The notes below the pieces were generated by a model. The model made no database searches, was not told the DNA's origin, and saw only the letters and a program-made list of their open reading frames with translations. The translations under genes were made by a program, and so were the position numbers. From Gemmobacter aquaticus (lineage in GTDB: Bacteria > Pseudomonadota > Alphaproteobacteria > Rhodobacterales > Rhodobacteraceae): a stretch of 64,000 nt of DNA. Shown piece after piece: positions 1 through 8,839 of this stretch. Where the stretch lies: positions 229,315 to 293,314 of the forward strand of contig NZ_VOAK01000021.1 of the NCBI RefSeq assembly GCF_007859075.1. Direction: 5' to 3'. The number at the start of each line of letters is the position of its first letter. Positions within the stretch are counted from its first letter, which is position 1.

Positions 1-768
1 ACCAAGCTCAAGCGACAGTTTCTTGATCTGCGCGGCTCCCTGCCGCATCAGGATGCGGCCCACATTGGTCGATCCGGTGAAGCTGATCTTTGCAACCTTC
101 GGGTTCTCGCAGAACTCGATCCCCAGGCCTACTGCATCGGTCGAGGGCAGGATCGACAGCACCCCGGCGGGCAGGCCCGCACGCTCGGCCAGCACCGCAA
201 GGGCAAGGGCCGAGAGCGGCGTTTCGGCCGCAGGCTTCGCCACAATCGCGCAACCTGCCGCAAGGGCCGGGGCCAGCTTGCGGGCGATCATCGCATTGGG
301 AAAGTTCCAGGGCGTGATCGCGGCCACCACACCCACCGGCTGCCGGATGACCAAGAGCCGCTTGTCGCGCTGGTGGCCGGGGATGGTCTCGCCATAGACG
401 CGCTTTGCCTCTTCGGCGAACCATTCGATATAGCTTGCACCATAAAGAATCTCGCCCCGCGCCTCGGCCAGCGGCTTGCCCATTTCGGCGGTCAGGATCG
501 CCGCAAGATCATCGGCATTCGCCACGACAAGATCGTGCCAGCGCCGCAGGATCGCGGCGCGCTCCTTGCCGGTCAGCGCCGCCCACCCGGGCTGCGCCGC
601 TTTCGCGGCGGCGATGGCGGTGGCGGCATCGGTACGGCTGCAATCGGCCACCTCGGCCAGCAGCGTGCCGCGCGCAGGGTCATGCACCGTCAGGCGCGCG
701 CTGGTCTGCACCCAGGCGCCAGCCAGATAAGCGCGGGTTTCCAGAAGGCCCGGATCATTCAGCCGCAT
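1..768 (-). CDS. gabD: NAD(P)-dependent succinate-semialdehyde dehydrogenase, N-terminal part (runs off window)
   Basis: The first 256 codons of a GabD-type aldehyde dehydrogenase read leftwards from an ATG at 768 and leave the window exactly at the catalytic ELG motif (E254 is the putative general base). The N-terminus (MRLNDPGLLETRAYLAG), the ITPWNFPNAMIARK cofactor motif and the SFTGSTNVG motif are typical of succinate/glutarate-semialdehyde dehydrogenases. The family oxidises succinate semialdehyde to succinate in the cytoplasm. The gene begins 4 nt after the stop of the upstream ABC ATPase, so it is probably the last or a late gene of the minus-strand operon that starts at 9425. The catalytic Cys lies outside the window and cannot be checked. 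Confidence 0.9.
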   Translation of the reverse strand, partial: MRLNDPGLLETRAYLAGAWVQTSARLTVHDPARGTLLAEVADCSRTDAATAIAAAKAAQPGWAALTGKERAAILRRWHDLVVANADDLAAILTAEMGKPLAEARGEILYGASYIEWFAEEAKRVYGETIPGHQRDKRLLVIRQPVGVVAAITPWNFPNAMIARKLAPALAAGCAIVAKPAAETPLSALALAVLAERAGLPAGVLSILPSTDAVGLGIEFCENPKVAKISFTGSTNVGRILMRQGAAQIKKLSLELG

Positions 769-772
769 CGCC

Positions 773-1858
773 TTAGCCCCTGACAAAGGCATGGGCCGCC
801 TCAGGCGCCCAGCGGATATGCAACCGGTCGCCCCGCGCGATACGGGCTGACAGCGGATGGCCGAAGTTGAGCCGCACCGAAAGCGCGCCGCCCCATCCGG
901 TACGGGCCGAAACGGTGGTGTTGTTGCCAAGGAATGTCAGGTCCTCCACCGTCACCGGCAGGCTTGCACCCTCGGGCCCTGGCTCGGGCGAAAGCTCGAT
1001 CCGCTCGGGCCGCAGCATCAGCTCGGCCGCCTGCCCGGCAATGCCCCGCCCATGCAGCGGCACCGCCGCCACGGTAGAGCCATCGGCGAAGCGCAGGCCC
1101 GCGCGACCCTCGGCCACCCCGGCCAGCTCTCCTGCCAGAAAGGCGCTGTCGCCGATGAAATCAGCCACGAAATGGGTCGCGGGATTGGCGTAAAGCTCAG
1201 GCCCCGTGCCAACCTGTTCGATCTTTCCCTTGTTGAAGATCGCGATGCGGTCCGACAGGCGCAGGGCTTCTTCCTGATCGTGGGTGACATAGAGGATGGT
1301 CACGCCGGTTTCCTGATGGATGCGGCGGATTTCGAACTGGATCTCTTCGCGCAGCTTCTTGTCCAGCGCCGAAAGCGGCTCATCCATCAAAAGGACCGGC
1401 GGGTCATAGACCAGCGCACGGGCGAGGGCGACGCGCTGTTGCTGACCGCCCGACATCTTGGCGGGCATCCGGTCCTCGAACCCGTCGAGCCGCACCAGCG
1501 CCAGTGCGCGCTTCACCTTTTCGGCCACCTCGCTTTGCCCCATCCGCCGCACCCGCAGCGGGAAGGCCACGTTTTCACCCACGGTCAGATGGGGAAAGAG
1601 CGTATAGCGCTGAAACACCATACCGATGTTGCGCTTGTGCGAGGGCGTCTGAAGGATGGACTGGCCGCGCAGCTTGATGTCGCCCGATGTGGGGTCCTGA
1701 AACCCCGCGAGGATGTAAAGCGTGGTCGACTTGCCCGACCCCGAGGGGCCGAGGAAGGTCATGAATTCGCCTTCCGCGATGGAAAGCTCCACATGGTCAG
1801 TGGCCACGACATCGCCATAGGTCTTGCGGATGCCGTTGATATGCAGGAACGGGGTCAT
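773..1858 (-). CDS. Spermidine/putrescine-type ABC transporter ATP-binding protein (PotA-like)
   Basis: A 361-residue ATPase of the polyamine/opine/ferric importer class. Walker A is GPSGSGKST (about residues 37-45), followed by the signature SGGQQQR, Walker B LLMDEP and the switch HDQEEAL. A C-terminal TOBE-like domain of about 120 residues completes it. It powers the importer formed with the two permeases upstream. Its start overlaps the end of the permease gene by 4 nt (ATGA), showing translational coupling. The family includes transporters of polyamines, amino-acid-like and other organic solutes, so the substrate cannot be read from this subunit. Confidence 0.93.
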   Translation of the reverse strand: MTPFLHINGIRKTYGDVVATDHVELSIAEGEFMTFLGPSGSGKSTTLYILAGFQDPTSGDIKLRGQSILQTPSHKRNIGMVFQRYTLFPHLTVGENVAFPLRVRRMGQSEVAEKVKRALALVRLDGFEDRMPAKMSGGQQQRVALARALVYDPPVLLMDEPLSALDKKLREEIQFEIRRIHQETGVTILYVTHDQEEALRLSDRIAIFNKGKIEQVGTGPELYANPATHFVADFIGDSAFLAGELAGVAEGRAGLRFADGSTVAAVPLHGRGIAGQAAELMLRPERIELSPEPGPEGASLPVTVEDLTFLGNNTTVSARTGWGGALSVRLNFGHPLSARIARGDRLHIRWAPEAAHAFVRG

Positions 1859-2655
1859 TCGGATTTACCTTTGCGAAGAACGGCGGCGGCGATCATCAGA
1901 AGCACCGTCAGCGCGACAAGCAGGGTGGAGGCTGCAGCGATCACCGGGGTCAGGTCCTGCCGCAGTGTGGTCCAGACCTTGACCGGCAGGGTCTGGAGGG
2001 TCGGCGAGGCCATGAAAATCGCCAGCACCACCTCGTCCCATGAGATCAGAAAAGAGAAGATCGCAGCCGAAAACAGGCCGTGCCGGATGCCCGGCAGGGT
2101 GACGCGCAATCGCGCCTCCCAGGGGGAGGCACCGCAGAGGATTGCGGCATCCTCGATCGCGGGATCAAAGGTTTCCAGCGCCCCGGTGATGGTGATGATT
2201 GCAAAGGGCAGCGCCACGATGACATGGGCGATGACAAAGCCCGGAAGCGTGCCGTTCAGTCCCAGCCTCAGGAAGGCTGCGTAAAGCGCCACCGCCACGA
2301 TAACCACGGGAAGCACCATTGGCGTCAGGAAGAAGGCCCGCAGGACCGCCCGCCCACGGAATGTGCCGCGCACAAGTGCAAGCGAGGCAAGAAGCCCAAG
2401 GACCACCGAGATCACCATCACGATGACCCCGATTTTGGCCGAGGTGAGCGCTGCCCCGATCCAGCGTGGATCGGCGAAAAGCTCTTCATACCACTTCAGC
2501 GTCCAGCCCGGCGGCGGAAAGATCAGCCAGCGCGAATTGCCGAAAGACAGCGCGACGATGAACAGGATCGGCAGCAGCAGAAACAGGCTCATCACCGCGC
2601 AGATTGCCGTCAGAACCCAACGCCAGGCGCCCAGTTTGTGAAAATCCAGAAGCAT
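1855..2655 (-). CDS. ABC transporter permease (PotC-like)
   Basis: A 266-residue inner-membrane protein with about six hydrophobic segments. Its cytoplasmic EAA-type loop (DPAIEDAAILCGASPWEARL, about residues 165-184) contacts the ATPase. Length and layout fit the second permease of a PotABCD-type importer. It overlaps the downstream ATPase by 4 nt and abuts the upstream permease by 1 nt, so the three are one transcription unit. Confidence 0.92.
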   Translation of the reverse strand: MLLDFHKLGAWRWVLTAICAVMSLFLLLPILFIVALSFGNSRWLIFPPPGWTLKWYEELFADPRWIGAALTSAKIGVIVMVISVVLGLLASLALVRGTFRGRAVLRAFFLTPMVLPVVIVAVALYAAFLRLGLNGTLPGFVIAHVIVALPFAIITITGALETFDPAIEDAAILCGASPWEARLRVTLPGIRHGLFSAAIFSFLISWDEVVLAIFMASPTLQTLPVKVWTTLRQDLTPVIAAASTLLVALTVLLMIAAAVLRKGKSE

Positions 2656-3488
2656 CAGCGCCCCTCCTTCGGTTCAAAGAAGCGCAGTTGCACGGCGTAA
2701 AGGCCCAGGGTGACGAGCAGCAGCAAAAAGGCCGCAGCGCCGCCCATGCCCCAGTTCACAAGGCTTTGCACCTGTTGCGCGATCAGCTCGGCCAGCATCA
2801 TGTTGGCGGTGCCGCCCAGAAGCGAGGGCGTGACGTAGTAGCCAAGCGACATCACAAAGACCATCAGCGCGCCCGAGGCGATGCCGGGTGCCGCCAGCGG
2901 AACCAGAACGCGGGTCAGCGCTTGCCATTTCGTTGCCCCACAAAGTGCTGCGGCCTGCAGGATCGCCGGGTCGATCTTCTTGATGACGCCCATCAGCGGG
3001 AGGATCATGAAGGGCAGCATGATATAGACCATGCCGATGGTCACACCGATCAGATTGTTGGTCAGCTGCAGGGGCTGGTCGATCAGACCAATCGCCTTCA
3101 GCATCCGATTGATCAGCCCGGTCTGTTGCAGAAGCACCATCCAGGCGTAGGTCCGCGCCAGAAGGTTCGTCCACATCGATAGAAGGATGATCGCAAAGAC
3201 GACCGAGGCCCATCGACCTGGCATGATCGCCAGTGCCCATGCCACCGGAAAGGCGATCAGCACGGTCACCAGCGTCACGACACCGGCAACGAGGAACGTG
3301 TTGAAGAACACCTTCGCATAGGTCGTGCTGCCAACAAGTGCCGCATAGTTCTGCAGGCCCAGTTGCGGCTCTGTCACCGAGCGGGTGAGCAGGAACACGA
3401 CAGGGATGACAAAGAAGGCAGCCAGCAACAGGATCGCAGACATGGCGAAGCCAAGCCCCGATCCGCGCCGGGTGGCGGCGGAAAACAT
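2655..3488 (-). CDS. ABC transporter permease (PotB-like)
   Basis: A 277-residue membrane protein with a long N-terminal hydrophobic segment and several further segments. Its EAA loop reads DPAILQAAALCGATKWQAL. It is the partner of the PotC-like permease, whose gene it touches. It is separated from the upstream binding-protein gene by 59 nt that hold a strong hairpin. A PotB-type half-transporter is the best call. Substrate unknown. Confidence 0.92.
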   Translation of the reverse strand: MFSAATRRGSGLGFAMSAILLLAAFFVIPVVFLLTRSVTEPQLGLQNYAALVGSTTYAKVFFNTFLVAGVVTLVTVLIAFPVAWALAIMPGRWASVVFAIILLSMWTNLLARTYAWMVLLQQTGLINRMLKAIGLIDQPLQLTNNLIGVTIGMVYIMLPFMILPLMGVIKKIDPAILQAAALCGATKWQALTRVLVPLAAPGIASGALMVFVMSLGYYVTPSLLGGTANMMLAELIAQQVQSLVNWGMGGAAAFLLLLVTLGLYAVQLRFFEPKEGR

Positions 3489-3514
3489 GTCCGATCCTCC
3501 TCTAGACAGGACGC

Positions 3515-3539
3515 TCCCCGGGCCAAAGTGGCCCGGGGA
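3515..3539 (-). promoter_or_regulatory. Intercistronic hairpin between binding-protein and permease genes
   Basis: A perfect 10-bp GC stem (TCCCCGGGCC / GGCCCGGGGA) with a 5-nt loop lies between the stop of the binding-protein gene and the start of the permease gene. No U-tract follows in the direction of transcription. It is therefore more likely a partial attenuator or mRNA-stabilising structure than a full terminator. Such hairpins are commonly used to keep periplasmic binding protein in excess over membrane subunits. Confidence 0.6.
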
Positions 3540-3547
3540 CGATGCGG

Positions 3548-4555
3548 TTACTGTGCCTGCCAGGCGTACCAGCGGTTGCCGATCTCATCGCGGTGCTCGG
3601 CCCAGTAGGCCATGTCGGCGTTCACCTGCACGGCAGTCTGCGCATCCGGCAGGGTCGCGCGGACGGCAGGATCCATCAGATCGGCCGATCCAAGATTGAT
3701 CGGGGCATAGCCGGTCGCCGCGGCAAAGGCAGCCTGCCCTTCGGCGCTGGTGGCCTCGGCGATAAACTTCATCGCAGCATCCTTGTTTTTCGCGCCCTTG
3801 GGCACGACAAGCGCATCAGCCGCCGTGATGTTCTGGTCCCAGCTGACGCCGACCTCCATCCCGTCGGACTGCAGCGCAGAAATACGGCCATTCCAGAAGA
3901 AGCCGATCGGCGCCTCGCCCGAGGCGAGCAATTGCTGCGATTGCGCGCCGCCTTCCCACCAGATGATATCCGCCTTGATCGTGTCGAGCTTCTTGAACGC
4001 ACGGTCGAGGTCGAGCGGATAGAGTGCATCGGGTGCCACGCCATCGGCCAGCAGCGCTGCCTCGATCACGCCCGGCGCCGACCATTTGTAGAAGGTCCGC
4101 TTGCCGGGAAATTTCGCCGTGTCGAACAGGTCCGCCAGGGTCGAAGGCTGCGCATCGGCAAAGTTCGCCGGGTTCCAGCCCAGCACGAAGGAATAGTAGA
4201 ACGACCCCACCGCGAAATCCGACACAAAGCGCGGATCAAGCTTGGACTTGTCGATCACTGCAAAGTCCAGCGGCTCCAGCAGACCGGCTTTGCCCGCCTG
4301 AAGCGCCCAGTCGTATTCAACGTCGACCACATCCCAGGTGACGGCGCCGGCCTCGACCATCGCTTTGATCTTGCCATAGTCGGTGGGGCCATCCTGTACC
4401 ACGGCCGGGCCACCCTTTTCGGTGAAGGGCGCGGCCCAATGCGCGGCCTGCGCATCCTGGGTGGTGCCGCCCCATGAGGTGAACACCATGTCCTGCGCCT
4501 GCGCAGCCGAGGTCAGGGCGCTGGCGAAGGCCAGCGCAATCAAGGTCTTTTTCAT
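3548..4555 (-). CDS. Extracellular solute-binding protein of PotD-type ABC importer
   Basis: A 335-residue protein with a clear Sec signal peptide (MKKTLIALAFASALTSAAQAQ, cleavage near AQA-QD), followed by MVFTSWGGTTQDAQ, typical of PotD/SBP_bac family openings. It captures the substrate in the periplasm for the PotBC/PotA-like components downstream. Genes for two aldehyde dehydrogenases, a flavin monooxygenase and a hydrolase share the operon. The ligand is therefore probably the growth substrate of that pathway rather than a housekeeping polyamine; this is inference. Confidence 0.92.
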   Translation of the reverse strand: MKKTLIALAFASALTSAAQAQDMVFTSWGGTTQDAQAAHWAAPFTEKGGPAVVQDGPTDYGKIKAMVEAGAVTWDVVDVEYDWALQAGKAGLLEPLDFAVIDKSKLDPRFVSDFAVGSFYYSFVLGWNPANFADAQPSTLADLFDTAKFPGKRTFYKWSAPGVIEAALLADGVAPDALYPLDLDRAFKKLDTIKADIIWWEGGAQSQQLLASGEAPIGFFWNGRISALQSDGMEVGVSWDQNITAADALVVPKGAKNKDAAMKFIAEATSAEGQAAFAAATGYAPINLGSADLMDPAVRATLPDAQTAVQVNADMAYWAEHRDEIGNRWYAWQAQ

Positions 4556-4579
4556 GTTCGTTTCCCTGTTGTCGCCTGT

Positions 4580-6043
4580 TCAACGCATGACGAACGGGTC
4601 CGGGATCGGATCGTCCGAAGTGCGCAACCAGACAGTTTTCACGGTCGTGTAGTCCAGTGCCGCGGCAAGGCCCCCTTCCCTGCCATGGCCAGAAAGCCCG
4701 TGCCCGCCAAAAGGCGCGATAGGGGATACGGCACGGTAAGTGTTCACCCACACGATGCCGGCGCGGATGCCCCGGATCATGCGATGGGCACGGGTCAGGC
4801 TGCGGGTGAAGACCCCCGACGCCAGTCCGTATTCGGTATCATTCGCCAGACGCAGCGCCTCTATCTCGGTGTCAAAGGTGACAACCGAGAGGACCGGACC
4901 GAAGAACTCCTCATTCAGGCAAGGCGCGGCCGGCGCATCGGAACAATCGAGGATCGTCGGCGGAAAGTAGAAGCCCGGCCCCTCTGGCACCCCACCGCCG
5001 GTGACAAGCCGCGCCCCGGCATCCAGCGACCGGGCGATCAGATCGGCGATCCGGTCGCGCTGGCGCAGGGTGCAAAGGGGTCCGACTTCGGTCTCCATCT
5101 GATCCGGTGCGCCGATGGCCACCGCTTCGGCCTTGGCCTTGATCCGGGCGAGGAAGGCATCCTTCACCCCCCGCTGCACCAGCAGGCGCGAACCCGCCAC
5201 GCAACTTTGCCCGGTCGCGGCAAAGATGCCCGAGACTTGCGCATTGGCCGCGCTGTCCAGATCCGCATCATCAAAGACGATGAAGGGCGACTTGCCGCCA
5301 AGTTCAAGCGAGGTTTTCGACAGGTTCTCGGCCGAGGCGCGCACGATATGGCGCGCAGTCTCGGGTCCACCGGTGAACGCGATATGGGCGATGTGTGGAT
5401 GGCTGGTCAGTGCACGCCCTGCCTCGGGTCCGCCGGTCAGGATATTGACGACACCCGGCGGAAATCCCGCCGCATGAACCAGACGGGCGAACTCCAGCAA
5501 CGGGGCGGGGCCATCCTCTGACGCCTTGACGACGAGTGTGCACCCCGCCGCAAGGGCCGGGCCGATCTTCACAGCCGACAGGAACAACTGGCTGTTCCAG
5601 GGCACGATTGCCGCGACCACACCCACCGGCTCTCGGCGCAGCCAAACCTCCATATCCGGCTTGTCGATCGGCAGATGCGCGCCTTCGATCTTGTCGGCAA
5701 GGCCTGCGTAGTAGCGGTAGTATTCGGCGACATAGGCGATCTGGGCGCTGGTTTCGCGGATGATCTTGCCGGTATCGCGCGTCTCGAGTTGCGCCAGACG
5801 GGGTGCCGCTTCCTGCACCAGATCGGCAAGCCGCAGCAGAAGTTTGCCGCGCGCGGTGGCCGTCAGCCCTGCCCATTCGGGCGCATGGAACGCCCGATGC
5901 GCCGCGCGGACGGCCCGATCGACATCAGCTGCATCCGCCGCAGGCATCAGGGCCCAGGCAGCGCCGGTTGCGGGATCGAGACTTTCGAAAGCCCCGGCCC
6001 CATCCTCGAAACGGCCATCGATATAGTGCTGGAAGCGGTCCAT
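4580..6043 (-). CDS. Aldehyde dehydrogenase family protein
   Basis: A 487-residue full-length NAD(P)-dependent aldehyde dehydrogenase. The cofactor motif is VPWNSQL (about 148-154). The general base is E248 in LELGG and the catalytic thiol is C281 in GQSCVAGSR. It probably oxidises a semialdehyde or aldehyde intermediate made by the neighbouring monooxygenase/hydrolase. It lies 24 nt upstream of the binding-protein gene and 11 nt downstream of the monooxygenase gene. With the GabD-like enzyme at the window edge, the operon has two sequential aldehyde-oxidation steps. Confidence 0.93.
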   Translation of the reverse strand: MDRFQHYIDGRFEDGAGAFESLDPATGAAWALMPAADAADVDRAVRAAHRAFHAPEWAGLTATARGKLLLRLADLVQEAAPRLAQLETRDTGKIIRETSAQIAYVAEYYRYYAGLADKIEGAHLPIDKPDMEVWLRREPVGVVAAIVPWNSQLFLSAVKIGPALAAGCTLVVKASEDGPAPLLEFARLVHAAGFPPGVVNILTGGPEAGRALTSHPHIAHIAFTGGPETARHIVRASAENLSKTSLELGGKSPFIVFDDADLDSAANAQVSGIFAATGQSCVAGSRLLVQRGVKDAFLARIKAKAEAVAIGAPDQMETEVGPLCTLRQRDRIADLIARSLDAGARLVTGGGVPEGPGFYFPPTILDCSDAPAAPCLNEEFFGPVLSVVTFDTEIEALRLANDTEYGLASGVFTRSLTRAHRMIRGIRAGIVWVNTYRAVSPIAPFGGHGLSGHGREGGLAAALDYTTVKTVWLRTSDDPIPDPFVMR

Positions 6044-6054
6044 CTGTTCCCCTG

Positions 6055-7092
6055 TCAGGCGAAGGCGGGCATCACATCGCGGATGAGCCGCTCCAGCGAC
6101 GCCTTCTTGCGCTCAAAGCTCATGCCCGTGTCGATCCAGAAGCTGAACTCGTCATACCCAAGCGCCTCATAGCCCTTGATGCGGGCGATCACCTCTGGCG
6201 CCTCGCCGATGATCTGGTTCTTGCGCATGCCCGCCGCAGTGTAGAACGGATGGGCGGCGATTTCTTCATCCGTCAGCTGCTGGATCAGGCCCTGGGTGAT
6301 CGGACGCTCGTTCTTGAACCAGGCGCCGAAGTAGCAATAAAACCTGTTGATCTCTTCAGCTGCAAGCTGGGCGTCGGCCTCGCTGTCAGCGACATAGGCG
6401 TGGCGCAGCACCATGATCTTGGGACGCGGAACCTCGGGGTGGGCCGCGCAGGCAGCATTGAAGCGGTCCATCAGGCTGACCACCTCTTCATCGCCCAGAT
6501 GCAACGGCGTCACCTGCACGTTGCAGCCATTGGCGACCGCGAAATCGTGGCTGTTTGGATCGCGGGCCGCCACCCAGATCGGGGGGCCGGGCTGCTGCAC
6601 GGGTTTGGGCGAAGAGGTCGTCTTTGGGAACTGCCAGTACTCGCCGGCATGCTCATAGTCGCCTTCCCACAGCTTCCTGATGGCCGGCACCAGCTCTCGC
6701 ATCCGCCCGCCCGCGCCCCAGGCATCCAAACCGGGCATCAGGCGTTCATATTCAAAGTTGTAGGCACCGCGGGCAATGCCCAGATCCAGCCGCCCATCCA
6801 TGATGATATCGGCCATTGCGGCCTCACCTGCGAGGCGGATCGGGTGCCAGAATGGCGCGATCACCGTGCCTGTGCCAAGGCGGACGTTCTTCGTGCGGCG
6901 CGCCAGATCAACAAGGTTCAGCAGCGGGTTCGGCGCGATGGTGAAGTTCATTCCATGATGCTCGCCCGTCCAGATGGCATGCATCCCGCCTTCGTCCGCG
7001 ATACGGCACAACTCGATCATTTCATCATAGAGCTGCTTCTGGTCGTCCTCGGCCGAGACGCGCTCCATATGGATGAAAAGTGAGAATTTCAT
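6055..7092 (-). CDS. LLM-class (luciferase-like) flavin-dependent monooxygenase
   Basis: A 345-residue TIM-barrel monooxygenase of the bacterial-luciferase family. It begins MKFSLFIHMERVS and contains the typical EGGMHAIWTGEHHGMNF and LGTGTVIAPFWHPIRLA segments. These enzymes use FMNH2 supplied by a separate reductase to insert oxygen into a substrate. The next gene upstream encodes such a reductase and overlaps it by 1 nt, so the pair is very likely a two-component oxygenase. The substrate is not evident; N-heterocycles, sulfonates and chelators are all known for the family. Confidence 0.92.
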   Translation of the reverse strand: MKFSLFIHMERVSAEDDQKQLYDEMIELCRIADEGGMHAIWTGEHHGMNFTIAPNPLLNLVDLARRTKNVRLGTGTVIAPFWHPIRLAGEAAMADIIMDGRLDLGIARGAYNFEYERLMPGLDAWGAGGRMRELVPAIRKLWEGDYEHAGEYWQFPKTTSSPKPVQQPGPPIWVAARDPNSHDFAVANGCNVQVTPLHLGDEEVVSLMDRFNAACAAHPEVPRPKIMVLRHAYVADSEADAQLAAEEINRFYCYFGAWFKNERPITQGLIQQLTDEEIAAHPFYTAAGMRKNQIIGEAPEVIARIKGYEALGYDEFSFWIDTGMSFERKKASLERLIRDVMPAFA

Positions 7093-8045
7093 CAGTTCTG
7101 TCCTTCTGCGATACGTTGCACGCGTCCCTGTTCATGTGTGCCGAAATAGGTTCCATAGTTCCCCATGCGGGATTCCTCGGCCAGACGCTGCAACATGCTG
7201 CGCAGGGCGGGATCGGTGACATCGGCCACCCCTTCCGGCGAAAGTTCGACAAAGGCGCCTTTTGCGCATTGGTTGTTTCGGGCGGGGCAGCGCAAAGCCA
7301 AATGCTGGGTTCCCAGCCGGGCATCCTCGTAAACCGCATAGACTGACCCGGCCTCGGCCTCGACCGACAAGGTTTCCAGAAGGGCGGACAGCGCGGCCTG
7401 AACGCCCTCGCGCCCCACCCGTGTCATCGGGACCGAGAGGCCACCGCGCCCGTCATCGACCAGAAGCACCTGACCAGCAGACTGGATGATTGCCGAAAGC
7501 ACCACATCAGGCCCGGCAGGCAGCTGCGCGGCCGTGGCGGCCGGGGTGACATAGGCCCCCCGATAGTAGCCAAGACCGGGATGGGCATTGGCCTCGAACG
7601 CACCGATCCGGCCCAGCAGGATCGTGTGGTCCCCCGCCGGGATCACCTGTTCCATCGTACAGTCGAACCAGCCCGAGACCTCGGCAATCAGGGGCGATCC
7701 GACCGGCCCATGGCGCCAGTAGACCGAGGCGAAACGATCCTCTGACGGCTTTGCAAAGGTGGCCGAGATGTCGCGCTGCCCCTCGGACAGAATGTTCACC
7801 GCAAATCCCTTGGCGTTGCGGAACTGTTCAAGATTGGCCGACCGGTTTGCGATCGATACCAGCAGCAGCGGCGGGTCCAGCGAAACCGACGAAAACGAGT
7901 TGGCGGTGAAGCCGAGCGGCTTGCCCTGATCATCGAGCGCGGTAACGACGGTAACGCCGGTCATGAAGCAGCCGAAGGCATCGCGCAAGGCGCGGGGATC
8001 AAGCACATTCGGGTCAGACAGACGAGGGTCAGGCGAGTTCGTCAT
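7092..8045 (-). CDS. Flavin reductase with C-terminal extension
   Basis: Residues about 15-170 form a flavin-reductase (FMN-binding split-barrel) domain (RDAFGCFMTGVTVVTA, GFTANSFSSVSLDPPL, FAVNILSEGQ). It supplies reduced FMN to the adjacent LLM monooxygenase. The protein is 317 residues, against about 160-190 for a stand-alone reductase. The extra 140 residues include an Asp/Gly-rich VLLVDDGRGGLSVP stretch and GNYGTYFGTHEQG. The extension is conserved-looking but I do not recognise it; a degenerate Nudix-like or regulatory domain is possible. It overlaps the alpha/beta hydrolase gene by 4 nt. Confidence 0.88.
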   Translation of the reverse strand: MTNSPDPRLSDPNVLDPRALRDAFGCFMTGVTVVTALDDQGKPLGFTANSFSSVSLDPPLLLVSIANRSANLEQFRNAKGFAVNILSEGQRDISATFAKPSEDRFASVYWRHGPVGSPLIAEVSGWFDCTMEQVIPAGDHTILLGRIGAFEANAHPGLGYYRGAYVTPAATAAQLPAGPDVVLSAIIQSAGQVLLVDDGRGGLSVPMTRVGREGVQAALSALLETLSVEAEAGSVYAVYEDARLGTQHLALRCPARNNQCAKGAFVELSPEGVADVTDPALRSMLQRLAEESRMGNYGTYFGTHEQGRVQRIAEGQN

Positions 8046-8839
8046 TTCGGGACCTCCTCGGTCGCAAGCCAGCGCTTCATTTCTGCCGTGACCGCATCGG
8101 GTGCGGTCAGGTTGACCATGTGACGATGGCCCGCGATCACAACCGCGCGGCCCTGCGGTGCCATGGCTGCCATTGTCCTCGACATCGCCGGGGTCGAGTT
8201 TGCGTCGCCATCACCGGTCAGCACCAGCAACGGACAGCGCACCTGCCCCAAGCGGTCGGCATAAACCGTGTCCCCCTCGGCAAAGGCGCGATAGGCGGCG
8301 GCGTAGCCCCTGGGTGAGACGGCACGCAACCAGCCCGCGACCTGATCCCGGACGTCATCCTCATCTGTCCCGAACCAGCGGGAAAGCGGCGCCTCCACCG
8401 CGACCACGCCGGAGGCAAGTTCGTTCGCCCGGGCCATCACAGCGGCGCGGGCCGTGGCATCCCGACGGTGGACGCCATTGAGCAGCGCCGCGCGTGCAAC
8501 CAGATCCGGCCGTTCAACCGCAAGCCCGCCTGCGATAAGCGACCCCATGGAGTGCCCCGCTACCGACACCGGGCCAAGGCCCAAAGCCTCGATCACGCGG
8601 GCCGCCCAGGCCACATAGTCTGGCAGTCGCGGATCACCGGGCAACGCGTCGCTTTCGCCGTGGCCTGGCATGTCCACCGCGATCACGCGATGATCCGAGG
8701 CCAGCGCCACAATCTGCGGCCCCCAGGCCTCGGCCCGCATCCCGACCCCGTGGATAAGCAGGACCGGAGCCCCCGCCGATCCGGCCTCGATCACGCGGAC
8801 CGCAGCGCCATCAGACAGCCGCAGGGTTCGCGACATCAT
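8042..8839 (-). CDS. Alpha/beta-fold hydrolase
   Basis: About 265 residues from ATG 8839 (MMSRTLRLSDG). The longer upstream frame overlaps the DUF1185 gene heavily and was not used. The oxyanion-hole HG (LIHGVGMRAEAW), the nucleophile elbow GHSMGS, an acidic residue in LTGDGDANS and the C-terminal GHRHM histidine give a complete Ser-Asp-His triad. It most likely hydrolyses an ester, amide or enol product formed by the monooxygenase. Its first codons overlap the end of the DUF1185 gene by 29 nt. Confidence 0.9.
   Translation of the reverse strand: MMSRTLRLSDGAAVRVIEAGSAGAPVLLIHGVGMRAEAWGPQIVALASDHRVIAVDMPGHGESDALPGDPRLPDYVAWAARVIEALGLGPVSVAGHSMGSLIAGGLAVERPDLVARAALLNGVHRRDATARAAVMARANELASGVVAVEAPLSRWFGTDEDDVRDQVAGWLRAVSPRGYAAAYRAFAEGDTVYADRLGQVRCPLLVLTGDGDANSTPAMSRTMAAMAPQGRAVVIAGHRHMVNLTAPDAVTAEMKRWLATEEVPK

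Noticed and set aside
857..2284. 475-codon plus-strand open frame opposite the ABC ATPase and permease genes
   Set aside because: It is the antisense shadow of strongly conserved ATPase and permease genes; its translation is low-complexity, rich in His/Arg and has no family features.
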